A stretch of DNA of 64,000 nucleotides from Antedon mediterranea (taxonomy: Eukaryota > Echinodermata > Crinoidea > Comatulida > Antedonidae), in NCBI RefSeq assembly GCF_964355755.1, contig NC_092680.1, forward strand, positions 14,423,001 through 14,487,000. The letters run 5' to 3'. The position numbers and the translations under genes are program-made. Each line of letters opens with the position of its first letter. The first letter of the stretch is position 1. Of the stretch, positions 11,330-25,000 are shown in pieces. A model generated the notes under the pieces. That model made no database searches and was not told the DNA's origin. It worked only from the letters and a program-made list of their open reading frames with translations.

Positions 11330-11985
11330 AAATTGTTAAACTCGATTGTAAATAACTTGTACCTTCTTCCCTTATGAGCATACATCAATACATGTCTAAA
11401 CTTCTTAGAGTTGCGAATGAATTGACGATTTCGCCTATAAAATATACACATTTTAGTCCCTGGATGTAACATGATATCGACGTGTATATACATACCACAG
11501 TACAGCGAGCGATTTGTACAACTGCGTACCTATTGTTTAGTAGATCAAATAAGGAATGCCGCAGTTAGCTACAGTATTTATGTGTGGCTATGAAGTATCA
11601 TCATCTCATCATCATAGAGATATTATAGTGAATATTATAGTACACTATAATATCTCTATGGTATCATGTACTGTAGTTTACATATATCCTCCAGTGTTTT
11701 TCTCTAGGCCACCTGCCAATACATCAACTATCGATATTTTTACATTGATATATTTAATTTCCTCGACAAATGCAATCAAAATAAAGAGTGAATGACCATA
11801 ACAATGTTATTGTCCTTTGGTTAGTCACAGTTTACCGGCGAAAAAAAGTACGATCGATTTTCTCATTGATAGCATGCTACATGAGTGTCTTTTGGAGTAA
11901 TTTTAATGACATTTATCATGAATTTTATGTGCGAGAGTAGCATTTCCGGCCGTCTAGGGATGTCATTTAACAAAATTCGCTTCTG
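11330..11985 (-). repeat. Dispersed repeat family, copy 2 (inverted)
   Basis: Reverse-complement counterpart of 60-660. Shared landmarks in this orientation are TTAGTCCCTGGATGTAACATGATA near 11453 (quoted only in part elsewhere), ACCTATTGTTTAG near 11527, and GATGTCATTTAACAAAATTC near 11959. It lies in the probable 3' UTR of the FAM169-like gene. Confidence 0.6.
11613..11660. repeat. Perfect 18-bp inverted repeat (hairpin)
   Basis: CATAGAGATATTATAGTG at 11613-11630 is the exact reverse complement of 11643-11660, separated by 12 nt. It is AT-rich and lies in the probable 3' UTR of the FAM169-like gene, so it could fold in RNA. It may be a MITE remnant. Confidence 0.85.
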
Positions 11986-13139
11986 GCTCAAATACTTAGT
12001 TTCAATCCAATTCAAGGAATTATTTTCAGTGGCATAATGCAGAGGTTGGCACCCAACACAGGGGACAGAGAGTTATGAAGCACCCCTGGTCGAGTCATTA
12101 GCCGCTGTGATGTTTTATTCTGGGACCTCTGAGTTTAACCACTGAATGTTAATAGGCATTTACGTCACTGATTATTTGCAACCACAGTAATAAATTATTT
12201 ATTTTTCGTAAATCTATCATCTGATCAATTATAACCATATTTTTTATTTAAATTATATTTTAGTAATTTCTGATATTTCTTGTTTTTGTAGGTGTATTGA
12301 TTGATATCCAAAATTTGTACAAATGAAATTAATATAATGTTAAATGTTTAATCACAGTGACAACTTATACTATAATTGTTGTCATTCATACAAAAAGTTT
12401 ATATATACTGTTATTTGTATATACTGTAAAGTACTATCTAACAGCAGCAGACAATGAAATGTTCTTTTGTACAGAAGTTTATAAAGTGTTTCTACTGGCA
12501 TGTTCAATTGTTCAACATTAATGGAAAAATGATTTTCATTATTTCATCAACATCATCATCATCATAAATTATAAAATAGGTACTTTTATTTGAGTATACT
12601 GATGCTGTACTGTTGGTTTATCAGACTATAAAGCCGCATCAATTTTGTTATGCCACATGCATGTGGCCCTCTCCGTTTGAGAAATCCTGGAGGCAACATT
12701 GAATTGAGTGCTACACAATTAAAGCACTTGGTTTACCGACTTTGTTCAGTCACACGTAACAATTTTGCGCAATTATTATTGGATAATTGTATATTTTGCT
12801 AATCTGTGTAAGCAATTGTATATCAACATGAATTTTCTTTTGGACAAATAAAGTTAACTTTTTAGGAATAGCTACAATGGTCATTACTTGTCACTTGCAG
12901 ATTTGCATAAATTTGCATTGGCCTTTAAATTCAGTAGTTGTATAATTTCAGTGGAACCTTGATAAATGTGCCTAATTTATGAAAATGACTTTATTATTCA
13001 TTAATTTCTGTTGATTTGTAACGATTGTCTTTCAGTTAATAGATTATATTTATGTAAAATTTTGTGGCTGCATCTAAATGAATAAAAATGAATGAAAAAC
13101 ATGTAAATGTTGTGTTTTATAGCTTGACCGATTAATCTA

Positions 13140-14718
13140 CACTATGATTTATTAGGTTATGTATCTCCGGTCGCATATGATATGGCCTTTCATTTATACC
13201 AAACAGTTTGTCCATTGATATTTTAAAGAATAATTTAACCCACAAATGTGTTTTTTTGTTGTCATTTTTGGGTCAAAAGTAAAAGCATTTCCAGTCATTT
13301 TTTGCTGAAAATTGTGTTAGACCAATGTATGTAGATTCTGAACAATTTGACACCAAAAGCAAATATTTATGAAAAGTGGTTGGCAAGATTGTAGAACCAC
13401 ACATTTTGGTACACATCCATGTTGTTCCTTGGGGTCGAATTATCCTATAACAGTTGAGATATTCCCTTCTAAATTAAATGCATACAAATCTGACCCAGGT
13501 GCTAGACTATTTTTGCGGATAACCCTTGTGATTGTAAGATCATCATCTTTTTTGTCTTCTTCTTCTTTCTTTCTGTAATTTGTGTGGCTCGCATATCTGT
13601 AAAACTTGCAAACATAACATTTTGTAACAACATATTGTCATTCACGTGAAGTTTTGCATCTAAGGTTTTCAAGACGTTTACAAATATGCAATTTTATGAA
13701 TCTTGTGTCAAAAACGAAATAACATTTTAAAGTGAAACTTAGCAAAAGTGTAATTTATATAATGCACTACCTTTCTGATTAATAAATGCGAAAAATTTTT
13801 CTAATCACTTTGCTACGCATTTCATGTCATTTTAAGCATGTGTGCGCACGTAGCGTTGAAAACATTTTTTCGCATGAATTATATTTTTCCAGCCTTTGCT
13901 AGTAATTTTACCAAAGTTTAAACCATTTCTCCTTAAATTCACTTCAAATTAGACAATACATGCACGTTTTTGATGAAAAATGGTGAAATGGTAAGGTTTA
14001 TTTTTATTACATATTCTGGAAGTTGTAGATATCGTATCAAGCATCAATATGGCTAACCGGACATTGTGATGTCATCGTATGGCCATCCAAATATAAAATA
14101 TAGAATTTTTTTCTCTTTCGTCATAGCTCATCTCATTTAATAGAGCGCATCTCCACTGATCATATGTACCTCAATTTCCGCACTATTTTGATATTGTCTT
14201 TTCAATAATTTACAGTTTTAAAAATGTTGACGTCGTCATGTTCAAAAGTGTTAATAACGTGGGTCACTTATTTTCATTATTACAGTAAATATCAATATGT
14301 TATAGCTTCTTAGAATGAAAAGTGATACTCATGATTTTCTGGAAGCTGTTGAATTGTAGATACGAATTCATGTACACATTTTGCTCATCGAATGTTGTGA
14401 TGCCATTATTATGGCCAGTTGAATTACAAAAATCGTATTTTCATATTTTGCTTAATAATTTAAGAGTGCTCATCTTTTCTACGTATCCACTTCTTTACAC
14501 TGCATGTAGTATGTATACAGTATATTGTGTCTACTGTGTATACACTTAGGACACAAAATAGAGAGCACACTAACATTTTATTTTCTTCAGGTAACAATGG
14601 CATAATCGTTTTTCTGTGCACAATATTCTATTTTATTTTATTTATTTATTTTTTTTAATTTCAACAATATTTATGAGGGTGATCCATCCAGCATAACTCC
14701 TCCAGAGTTCAAATCTAG
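13140..14718 (+). mobile_element. Helitron-like element, copy B
   Basis: The right end is a degraded hairpin (AACTC/GAGTT) followed by CAAAT and CTAG at 14715-14718. The inner part is the reverse complement of copy A: ATTTTTTTCTCTTTCGTCAT near 14104, GAGCGCATCTC near 14144, AATAACGTGGGTCA near 14253. The left boundary is approximate. It sits between the 3' ends of the FAM169-like and misato genes. Confidence 0.5.
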
Positions 14719-14779
14719 TTAATATTTAATAGGAAATTATGTGAAATTCTGTTTTTTTGTTTGTTTGGTCATAATACAC

Positions 14780-15060
14780 ACATCCGTCAATTAATCACCT
14801 TTTATGTTCCTGGACGGACTCTTAGATCATCTGATGATTTTTTACTCTCTGTTCCACGCATAGCCACTAAAACCTTTGGTCATAGATCGTTTTCTTTTGC
14901 AGCACCCACACTATGGAATTCACTCCCCCCCACAAATTAAACACTGCTCTTCTGTTGTCTTATTTTAAAAATTGCTCAAAACTCATTTTTTCGACCACTA
15001 ACATGCCCAGCGCCTTTGATTTTGTACCTCGGTCTTTGAATTGACGCTTTATAAATATTG
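14780..15060 (+). pseudogene. LINE C-terminal fragment with ATA tail
   Basis: Encodes a broken C-terminal LINE signature, SFAAPTLWNSLPP, then stop codons and a 3' end leading straight into an (ATA)n run at 15060-15115. This is the usual 3' end of CR1/L2-type elements. The tail word GCTTTATAAATATTGATATA matches that class. Confidence 0.7.
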
Positions 15061-15116
15061 ATATAATAATAATAATACAATAATAATAATAATACAGTAA
15101 TAATAATAATAATATA
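15060..15116. repeat. (ATA)n microsatellite
   Basis: Imperfect AATAAT run at the LINE fragment's 3' end. Confidence 0.85.
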
Positions 15117-15861
15117 GATCATACAGATCATACTGTATTTATTCATTCACGTTTGTAGATGTTGCAGTGTTTTTAGTATGGGAATGATGTGTTTTACCAT
15201 TGATACAAACTAAGGACTATTGATCTGTAATTTTTATCTTTATTTACGACTAAAGCAATGTTACCTTTATAGCTTTCACAAAATATTACAGTGCTCAGTT
15301 TTGAAAATTAATCTATTTGGAAGATTTCTACCACTTTTTATTTCCATGTTGAATTATAAAATAAAAAAGTAAAAAAAATCATTAAAATGATTCAGCTTCT
15401 ACATAATGGGTTAATATTGCACATTAGAAACATTTGGCTAAAACAAAAACAAGGTAGCCTCTCTTTGCAAAATGAGTCATTTAAAATGTATCTTGCAAAA
15501 AAAAAATATCAAATAGTGTTTAGTACACTATACTGTGTCTTAAAAAAAAAAGCATACAAAAATCTGAATTTGTTAAGACTAATATTGTTGCAAAAAAACC
15601 CTCCAAAAACCAAAACAATGTCAACTTCAAATACTGATTTTAATGGTGTTTGTGTTTATGTAAATCTATATCAATCCTATGTAATTATAGGAAACAATGA
15701 AGAGCATAATGATACAGCAGATAGCAAAAAGCACATAAATCTATGGATTAGCATAGATGACCAATTCAATTCTTCAATTCAATGCTTTCTATTTTAAGTC
15801 TCATTTTTAAAACTTCAAACATGCTTTGCCAACATGGAAATGTATGAGAGCAAGCACAAAT

Positions 15862-15990
15862 GCTATTACTTGAATTAATAGCAGTTAACAGTGAAAAAAC
15901 AATCACAGCCATTATTCCAACTACTGTAGTGCTAGTGATAGCTATCAATATTTTGTATGCTAAAGCTTATGTTATAGTATGCGCATGTGA
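15862..15990. repeat. Direct repeat, copy 1 (second at 17488-17580)
   Basis: TGCTATTACTTGAATTAATA through TAGCTATCAATATTTTGTATG and AAAGCTTATGTTA recurs at 17488-17580 in the same orientation, 1.6 kb away, with a 25-bp internal deletion in the second. The first lies just past the misato stop codon, the second in a misato intron. Likely a small mobile or duplicated segment. Confidence 0.7.
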
Positions 15991-16044
15991 CACAATTGCA
16001 ATCAAAATATAACAATCCACAATCAACCAACTATTACAATTGTT

Positions 16045-19000
16045 TCAATCTTCATCTGTTGAAGAATCGCTATGACAAGAGTGAGTAGAGTAGCATTTAC
16101 TGAGGTTATACAACTTTTCTAGACTTTCCTTGTAATCATCAGTTTCAAGGCCGTACTGTTCATAAGTGTTGAATTTCTTTATGTCTAATTTGTTTGCTTC
16201 CTTGTGTAGTGTTTCTAATGTTGACTGGATGCCTGCTGTTGACTGGAGCGACGTAATCATTGGAACACTTCTTGTAACTATGAAAACAGTAATAAAAATA
16301 ATGCTGGATTAGCTTAATTTAAATTTAAAGTACAACTAGTTTGATGTACACAGATCTTTAAATGTGGAACAGTAAAAGTAAATGTATACAGTACCTTGTT
16401 GTTCTTGTCCTGGTCCAAGAAGGAATCCATCTTTACTTAAATTTGGAGGAAATATCCTAGGATATGGGGTGGCTACTCTTGACGGTTCTTGAACAACATT
16501 CCCTGAGCTTAAAAATAAATCCTCAAATGTTAGACAATACAATAAAAAGAGGATGACTGATTTTAAAGGGACAAATATATACAACAATCCAAATTAAAAA
16601 TAAACTATTTTAACAGAAAAATAAAATATGAAAACTAAGAATAAAAAAAACAATTAAAAACTAAAAGATCTAAGAGCTAAGTGCTCTATAATCTTTCAAG
16701 AAATCTACTTTACCACAGGGTGTCATAAACAAAATCTGTATATTTTATTTTGTAAAGAGAAGAGTGTACATACTTCAAAGTTCTTGTGTAAGCAGTCATT
16801 AAATACATCTTAAGCATGTCCTCAGCAGTTGAGCAAGAGTCTAAGCTGGTCTTTGGAACACCATTTGATCGCCTATAACAAAAAAAAACCCAACATAATA
16901 TTGGATCAATTTTTACCTTGTTCCTACCGCAAAATTAACTATCTATATAATACTAATAGGGACTTTTTGATTTGCACATCCACTGTGTGGACTGATTTTA
17001 TGATTTGCACATCGACTACCAAATTTCAGAACTTGTTCAGTGGCATTTTGCTGTTCGCTCTCTGACTGAGTATGAGTGGATGTATGATGTCATAACACTG
17101 AAAAAGTTTACCAATATTATGATAAATAATGAGAGTTAGGCTAGGCCTAAGCTAAAAAGATAGCCTGGCTTAAGCTAAAAAGATAGCCTGGCCTAAGCCT
17201 GTGTATTACCACCGGCCCAGCATCAAAAAGTCTAAAAGTGCCTAATATCTCAATGTTCTTACATGTATAACTTTCTTTGTGAGACTCCACGTAAGACGAC
17301 TGACTGCATAAAAGGAGTGAGATGTAGGTTTGAATGAGGGGTTAGACTTTGCCACATTGGTATATCAGCATGCTTATTAAGTACTTCTGACAACGCTTCA
17401 TCTTGCGTCATTGCAAATGGAAAGGAAGTATTCAATGTGGCAACCTAAAAAATATAACAATTTAAAAGTTTTGAACATTAACAAATGCTATTACTTGGAT
17501 TAATAGCAGTTAACAACAACTACTGTGGGCAATGGTAGCTATCAATATTTTGTATGTTAAAGCTTATGTTACAGTGTATTGTTAATATATATTTAAATAT
17601 AACAATTAATGTTTTGAACAATATTCCAAATAAAAGAAAAATGTTAATAAAGGCTTGATAAAATGACGATAAAAGATAAATTGGTTGAGGGCGCTGAGCT
17701 AGCTGACGACCTCGTTGATTTTCTCATGATTTTTTATTTTTTTGCTGTTGTTTTGTTAACTTTTTGATGTCGTATTGTGTTATGTCTGTAATTTTGCTGT
17801 TGTTTAGTGGATTTAATCATTGCTTTTTTTCGGTCATTTCGATTGATTTCCTGATTTTCATCTTATTTTCGATGAAATCTGCTAGGCCTATGCCGGACCA
17901 AGCCTGCTCTACTTGCTCTACTAACAGTTGTATGCCTTGCTGTTCTCAACTCACGCCTGGTAGCACTAACAGCTGGATTCCTACCAGGCCTAGGCTTCGG
18001 CCTAGCAAGAGAGGAAGACGTGGTGGTTCTCATATTCATCGACGTATACCAGTGAGAATTAGTTCTTATGCTTCTTTGCCTAACTCTAATAAAAGAAGGA
18101 AAAATATTACTCATTTTCTGCATCGACAACTGATAAACATCCCATTATCAAATAATGTGGGTGCCAAGGATAGACCATCTTCTTGCCAACTACCTTTGTT
18201 TTTACTTACCAATGCTCAATCTCTTTGCAATAAACATGATGAATTGAGTTTGTTATTAAACACCCAAGGGGTTGATGTTGGAGTATTTACTGAATCCTGG
18301 TATGGACCTCATATATGTAATGCTCAAATTCATGTTCAAGGATATTCATATTTTGGCAAATGTAGAGAGGATCGACGTGGAGGCGGTGTGGCAATTTATG
18401 TGAAGGATAACATTGAATGTGCAATCCTTGACATCCCTGTACCACCTGAATTGGAAGTCATTTGGATAAACTTAAAATGTTCTCGTCTACCAAGAGGAAT
18501 ATCATCAATCGTTGTTTGTGCTATCTACATCACAACAGACTCCCCATATCAACTTCTTCTTGAGCGGCATATTTGTGAAACGATTGACCTTATTCGTTCT
18601 AGATCACTTCAGACTGGTTTTTGCATTATGGGCGATTTCAACAGAATGAACATTAACTACATTTTACGTAATAACTGTTTAAAACAAATTGTTAATTTTC
18701 CAACCCGTGAACTTGCTACATTAGACCTCATCTTGACTAATTTTGAAACTAAATACCATACCCCAGAAGCGATGTCTCCTCTTGGTTTTAGTGACCACAT
18801 CTGTATTTTATGGAAACCTAAAGTTCAAGCTATCAAAAATGTTGTTAAATCTATAAGTGTTCGTCCCTTATATGATACCAGAATAAGATCGTTTGGCACC
18901 TGGATTGTATCTCAGAATTGGAATGATATTTATAGCTGCATTTCTACACAGAGTAAAGTTGATGCTTTCTATTACAAACTGATCACTGCTATTAATAAGT

Positions 19001-22000
19001 TTTTCCCGTTGAAAAATATTAAAACGCACAATACTGATAAACCTTGGCTAACACAAAATATCAGAAATTCTATTTCTGAACGCCAAAAAGCGTTTAAATC
19101 CAATAACTTAACCCATTGGAAAGCTTGCAGAAACAAAGTCAAGAGGGAAATCATTAAAGCTAAAGTAAAATTTAATGTAGATAGAGTTAGACACCTGCAA
19201 AAAACTGACCCAGGTAAATGGCACCAACAGGTCAGAGTTATGACAAACACTAAGAAAATTGATCTCAATATACCAGTTCCTGAAATCTCTCCATTGGATC
19301 ATAAATCCATTGCTAATGTCATCAATGACTTGTTTACTAACATTAGTGCTCACATCCCTTTTCTAAATAAAACTCAACTCCCTGCATTCCTTCCCTCTGA
19401 CAAACCTGCACCTAAACTTTATCCTTGGGATATTTATAAAAAATTAAGATCTATTAAAGAAAACAAGGCCTGCGGACCAGATTTGGTCCCACCCAAAATT
19501 GTTAAATTATTTGCCATGGAGTTTTGTGAACCACTTTGTGATATACTCAAGTGTTCTTTTTCTGAAGGCATTGTCCCTTCTCAGTGGAAAAAGGCAGTTG
19601 TAGTCCCTGTGCCCAAGGTTCAGCCTCCTACTATTGACAAACTCAGACCTATCTCCATTACTTCTGTGTTTGCCAAAGTAGCTGAGGAGTTTATCACTGA
19701 CTGGATCTTACAAGATATAAGTTCAAAAATCGATGTTAACCAGTTTGGAAATGTTAAGGGTTTGTCTACTGCTCATTACCTGACCCACTTGGTGCATTAT
19801 CTCTGTCAAGGTGCTGAGAATAAGCACAATGTTGGTACCATGGTTCTTACTGATTTCTCCAAGGCCTTTGATCTTATCGACCATACCATCCTTGTTAATA
19901 AGATCATTGATATTGGTGTCAGGGGGGCTTTGGTACCATGGTTGTGTGATTTTCTTTTTATGCGTATGCAGTGTGTTAAATATAATGGTACCTTATCTAA
20001 TTACTCTTACTTAAAAGCTGGTGTCCCACAGGGAACCAAGTTAGGCCCTTTATGTTTCCAGATCATGATCAACGATGCTGGTACAAATGCTAAAACTAAG
20101 TATCTGAAATATGTAGATGATCTTACATTTTGTGAAAATCGTAAGCTCTCATTGCCTGGTTTTTTACAAGATGATCTTAATTCTTTTTTCCGCTGGTGTA
20201 ACGACAACTGTTTAGTGCTTAACCCCAAAAAATGTCAAGCCCTTAAGGTGTGTTTCAGTTCTACCCAACCTTCACACGTTGACATACACTTGGGAACTGA
20301 TAAGCTCCAATATGTTAATAAAGCCAAGATCCTGGGAGTTTTTTTTCAAGACAACCTTAAATGGGACTGTCATATTGATTCCATCATCACTAAAGCTTCC
20401 AGGAAACTTTTCTTTTTACGATCACTAAAACGATTTGGTTTTAACATTGAAGAGCTTAAATTGACCTTTTGTGGTTACATTAAACCAGTTGTTGAGTATG
20501 CTGATGTTGTTTGGCATTCTGGCCTGTCTAGTAGATTAAGCGATTGTATTGAAAATGTTCAAAAGAGGGCTTGCCGTATAATGTTAGGCAATGATTACTT
20601 TTCTTACTCTGGTGCCCTTGAATTTCTTAAATTAGAGACTTTGGCTCAAAGAAGGGTGGAGCATTGTCGCAAGTTCGCTGAGTATCTCCCCAAAATTAAA
20701 CAAACAGCTGATTTAATCCCACCGACCAGACATAGCTGTCATGGTAGGAATTTAAGAAATAAAAACAAAATTACCCAGCTGGCGTCTAAAACATCCAGAT
20801 TTACCAATAGCCCTATACCCTACTTCATCAAATTACTGAATTCTTAATTTTCTCCCCTGCTAGTTTGCGACTGCTCTCCCCTTCTTTGTTGTTTTTTTTT
20901 TTTTTCATATTTTTTATATATATTTATATTTTTGATATGACATGTATTTTACACGCAATTTGGCTCTTAGCCACGAGTTGTAATTTTGGTCAATTTTTTG
21001 ATATTTGAAATAAAAGTGAATAATAATGAATAATAATAAATTTACATTTTTCTAAAGTAAAAACAAGTTTTAGAACTATAAAATAACCATTCATACTGTC
21101 ATCAATGAGAATAATATTTTCAAAAATCCAATCAATTGTTGTCATGATAAGCAAGAAACAATAACATTTATACAATGATTTTATTGCTCTTTATTGATCA
21201 TGGTGTCATTGACGAAAACTTTTCAAATATTATTTTATTTAGTAAAAAATGTATACAGTATTTATTTTTTTATTATCATTGTTTATCGAGCATAGTATAA
21301 AGAAGTCATAATACATCTATTACTGGCATTTGGATGTTTGGTAGAAAAGTGTGGACAAACAAATTCAGCATGGCTAACATTAAAAATAAAAACATCATTT
21401 AAATTATTACCTGAATTTTAATTAGTCTAAACAAAACACAAAACTTTTTTGTTTATTAAAAAAAAAATGAATAAAAGATAAAATGCATTAAAAAAAGTAT
21501 CTTCTATCTGTCTATATTTTATCTGTATCAATAATAAAAATTTCGGACTTTACCTTTCTTCCCATTGCTGAAAATGTGTCTGTGAGCTGGTGTAAAGGTA
21601 GCAGGGCTTCTTGCATTCGTAGACCTAGTGTGGCTGTGTCTAATGCACTCGCTAATATTGCACTTGTATGATAATTCAAATTGGGCTAAAATATTAACAG
21701 TTAATAGTTTTTATCATAACCATAAAGTGAATTTTGTAGGATTTTATGAGATCACATCCCGAAAGTAAAATCTCAAACCTTATCATTATAGCAAATAATG
21801 GTATCTTAAATTATATAATAAATTAATAACAAAATGTAATAGCTTTCTACAAAATTTCATTCCAGCAGTACTGTATGTTACAAAAATAATTAGGAATTTA
21901 CATGACTTCCAAAGTTCCTAAAACTACTTTAAATTATAATTGATTGCAATTATAAAGTATATACATGCTTAATGATTTACCTTATATGCTAAATTGTTAA

Positions 22001-25000
22001 AGTTGGTTGGTAGCCCTGGCTTTCTCCATAGTGTTTCTGCTAAAGATACAGGTGTGAACAATGAGCTATAATCAGCCAAAGATGGAAAGGCTAACGCAGC
22101 ATTTATTATTCGTTGACTATCATGTTTAGGAATCTAAAAAAAAAATATTATATTATAATATATAATATCGAAACTGACACTAGAACTAAACACCAATTTA
22201 CTATTGAATTTTGAGTTGGAGACAAAATAGGCAAATTGGTCAAATTCGCATAGACTACTGCAATTCGCTTTTTGTTGGAATGTTGCAAAATAATTTTAAT
22301 GCTTTACAAACAACACGAATTTGTGCAGCCCGATCTAGATGTACAAGTGCTATAACCTTGCTAAAACGCTATAACGCCATGGGTCTGAACATAGCCGTAT
22401 TAAAATGATGTTCACAGTACTGATGTTTAAATAGAAGTGAATTTGTGAGATAAATAGCTGTCTTTGTTTACATAAATATGCCCAATATTTATGAGTGTGG
22501 GTATAAGACCTTGAATATTTAATTAGATGAGCTGTAGAACTCCATATAATTAATACACTATACTAAAACAAACTATTAAACTGCAAAACTATACAATAAA
22601 GGAAGACACTTTTAGTCTCTCACATATATGCAACATATAAAATTCTTACAAGGAATTCAAAGGTAATATCTCAAAGGTACTTGTGTATCCAAATACCGTA
22701 GTTATTCATATAATCATTTTAAATAAATGCTCTCCTCGAAAAGCATTTTTTTACAGTATTTTATCACTTCTCGATATTAATTGCGTTAGGTTTTTTATTT
22801 GATTACACCATTGCACCATTGTTACCATATTACACCCAAAACCTAAATGCCTCTTTCTCAAACAAATGCTCCTAAAAACCCTCCTGAATAATAAGCAGGT
22901 ATATTGCATGCAACAGAGATCAAATTAAGAATCGTTAACTTACCCCTTCTGAAAATGTAGAGGGCGACACACCAACTGTGAAGATACCTTTACTACCATA
23001 CTCATCAGACAGACTTTCTAGTAAACTGCTTCCAAATCCAGAAAAACCATTGTAAAAATCCACTAGTACTTGGAAACCCTACAAGTACAAAACAATTATT
23101 ATAATCTTTCTTTTTAACAATTTGAATGGGGTCAATGTTTCCAAAATTCCTTCATTCAATGATTACAATAACAAAACATTTCGTTCCATAACACACCTTC
23201 AAGTTTACTCTTGAATGAAGTTACCAGTTTACATACTGTTGTTTGGTTTTGGTCATCAAAAAACTTATTGAATCCGGTGTAAAAAGGAAGTGCTACAGAA
23301 TTTTAATCTCAGAGCAATCATAGATGGCCTCCATCCTCCAAAAAAACAAAATAGGTATCCTATCCTATTCTATATTTCAATCTTAATCAAAAGTAGCCTA
23401 GACCAGGTCTAACTTTCATTCAATCTGAATGAAATTTCAAGTATCTTATAAAAACAAATAATAAATGTTTTTATATTCGTGCTCGTACAAATAATTTTAA
23501 GCGCCTTGAGCACTTTAGTGGATATGTGCGCTGTATAAATCTTATTATTATTATTATTATAATTTCATTAGGTGAAATATGAAAGGTCATATTCTCACTT
23601 GGCTATCGCCTTGTGAAAGTATAACCTTTCATCTTTTCTCTCTTGAAATTATTTGTACCATCACAGTAATAAACATTCACAATTTGTATACTTATATTAT
23701 ACTGTATATTCTTGTATGATTCTTAGTAGAATCTACACTTTATGATCATATGATTCTCTTTCAACCAATCGCCAGATGGCATATTCAAGTGCTACTGTCT
23801 ATTACCTTCACTTCTGCTGCCTCTCGGTTATGGAATGACCTACCCGCCTCTATTAGATCATGTTCGTCTACTATCGCCTTTAAATCTGCCTTGAAAACTC
23901 ATCTTTTTCTTCAGATTGAGCTCTGTCATACACCACGCCTTTGATCACTTATTGCTGGAATTGGCGCATTACAAATTCATACTATTCATACTATTATTAT
24001 TATTATTATTACCTGTAGATGATCACATTCTTCTGTGTAAAAATGAAGATGGTTTTCCATTTGATCAGACACTTTGCCATTCTTCCAAAGGTTTGTTCCT
24101 TGACTAAATATTTCAAATGGTTCCAACTCACTAAAGAAAAACAATATTGGATTTTAATATTTAGCTTATATCAACCTTATTGTAGATTTAGTCTATCTGA
24201 AGCATTTGGTCAACCATCTCTAGGTTTTGAAACAGCTTTTATTTAGCTGCCATTCAGGCACTGAATGCTTGTCAGTATACCGTACTAGAGTTTATTTATC
24301 TGTTCTTATATATCTCAGAGCAAACATAATTTCTATGTACAGTATATTTTATATACAAATGACAATAAATTGAAGTAATTTTCCACTGATGAATGAATTA
24401 ATATAAAAATTTCTAGTTTAGCATATTAGAGTGATGTGACACTTTGTTTTTTATTTATCTGTTCTTATATATCTCAGAGCTAACATAATTTCTATGTACA
24501 GTATATTTTATATACAAATGACAATAAATGGAAGCTGGGTAGAGGTGGGCAGCTACCACCACTTTTTTTCCAATGTCCATGCCTCAGGAGGAGGTGGTTA
24601 GCCGAGTGGAGTTGGATAGCCGAGTGGTTAGGACACTTGACTGTCGTACAGATAGACCCGGGTTCAATGCCCGACAACTCCCAGTCCACTCAGCTGTAAA
24701 ATGAGTACCTGGTTGAAAATACTAGGAAGAAAAAAGGCGGTGTGGAAAGGAACTGGCCACCCTACCACATAATGCCGAGGCTTAGTACAATGAGCTCCTA
24801 ACAGCTCATTCCCCTACGTTCAGAGAACACTCACCTTTACCTTTACCCACCACTTTATTTGACACCCAATACCTATTACTTCATAATGCATTATGGATTA
24901 GCGTTTGCCCATTCTGATAGCGTTATGCAGCCTAGTTCAGACACAAAAATATGTACGTCACGTATATAACACTACCGTAACATTGTGGACCTGTGGTGGA

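Larger units (their letters stand above)
11135..12852 (+). other. Probable 3' untranslated and downstream region of the FAM169-like gene
   Basis: No ORF of note. Candidate poly(A) signals AATAAA occur at 11780-11785 and 12847-12852; transcript data would decide between them. The region contains the inverted dispersed-repeat copy (11330-11985) and a perfect hairpin (11613-11660). Confidence 0.45.

Noticed and set aside
15387-15797. Plus-strand ORF of 136 codons
   Set aside because: AT-rich, Lys/Asn/Leu-biased, no recognisable domain, no splice or transcript context. It overlaps sequence downstream of misato on the other strand. Treated as chance.
18972-19353. Minus-strand ORFs inside the LINE
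   Set aside because: Antisense shadows of the endonuclease-RT frame.
24608-24681. Functional tRNA gene
   Set aside because: The acceptor stem and boxes are good, but the anticodon arm pairs poorly and the unit continues into a SINE body and tail.
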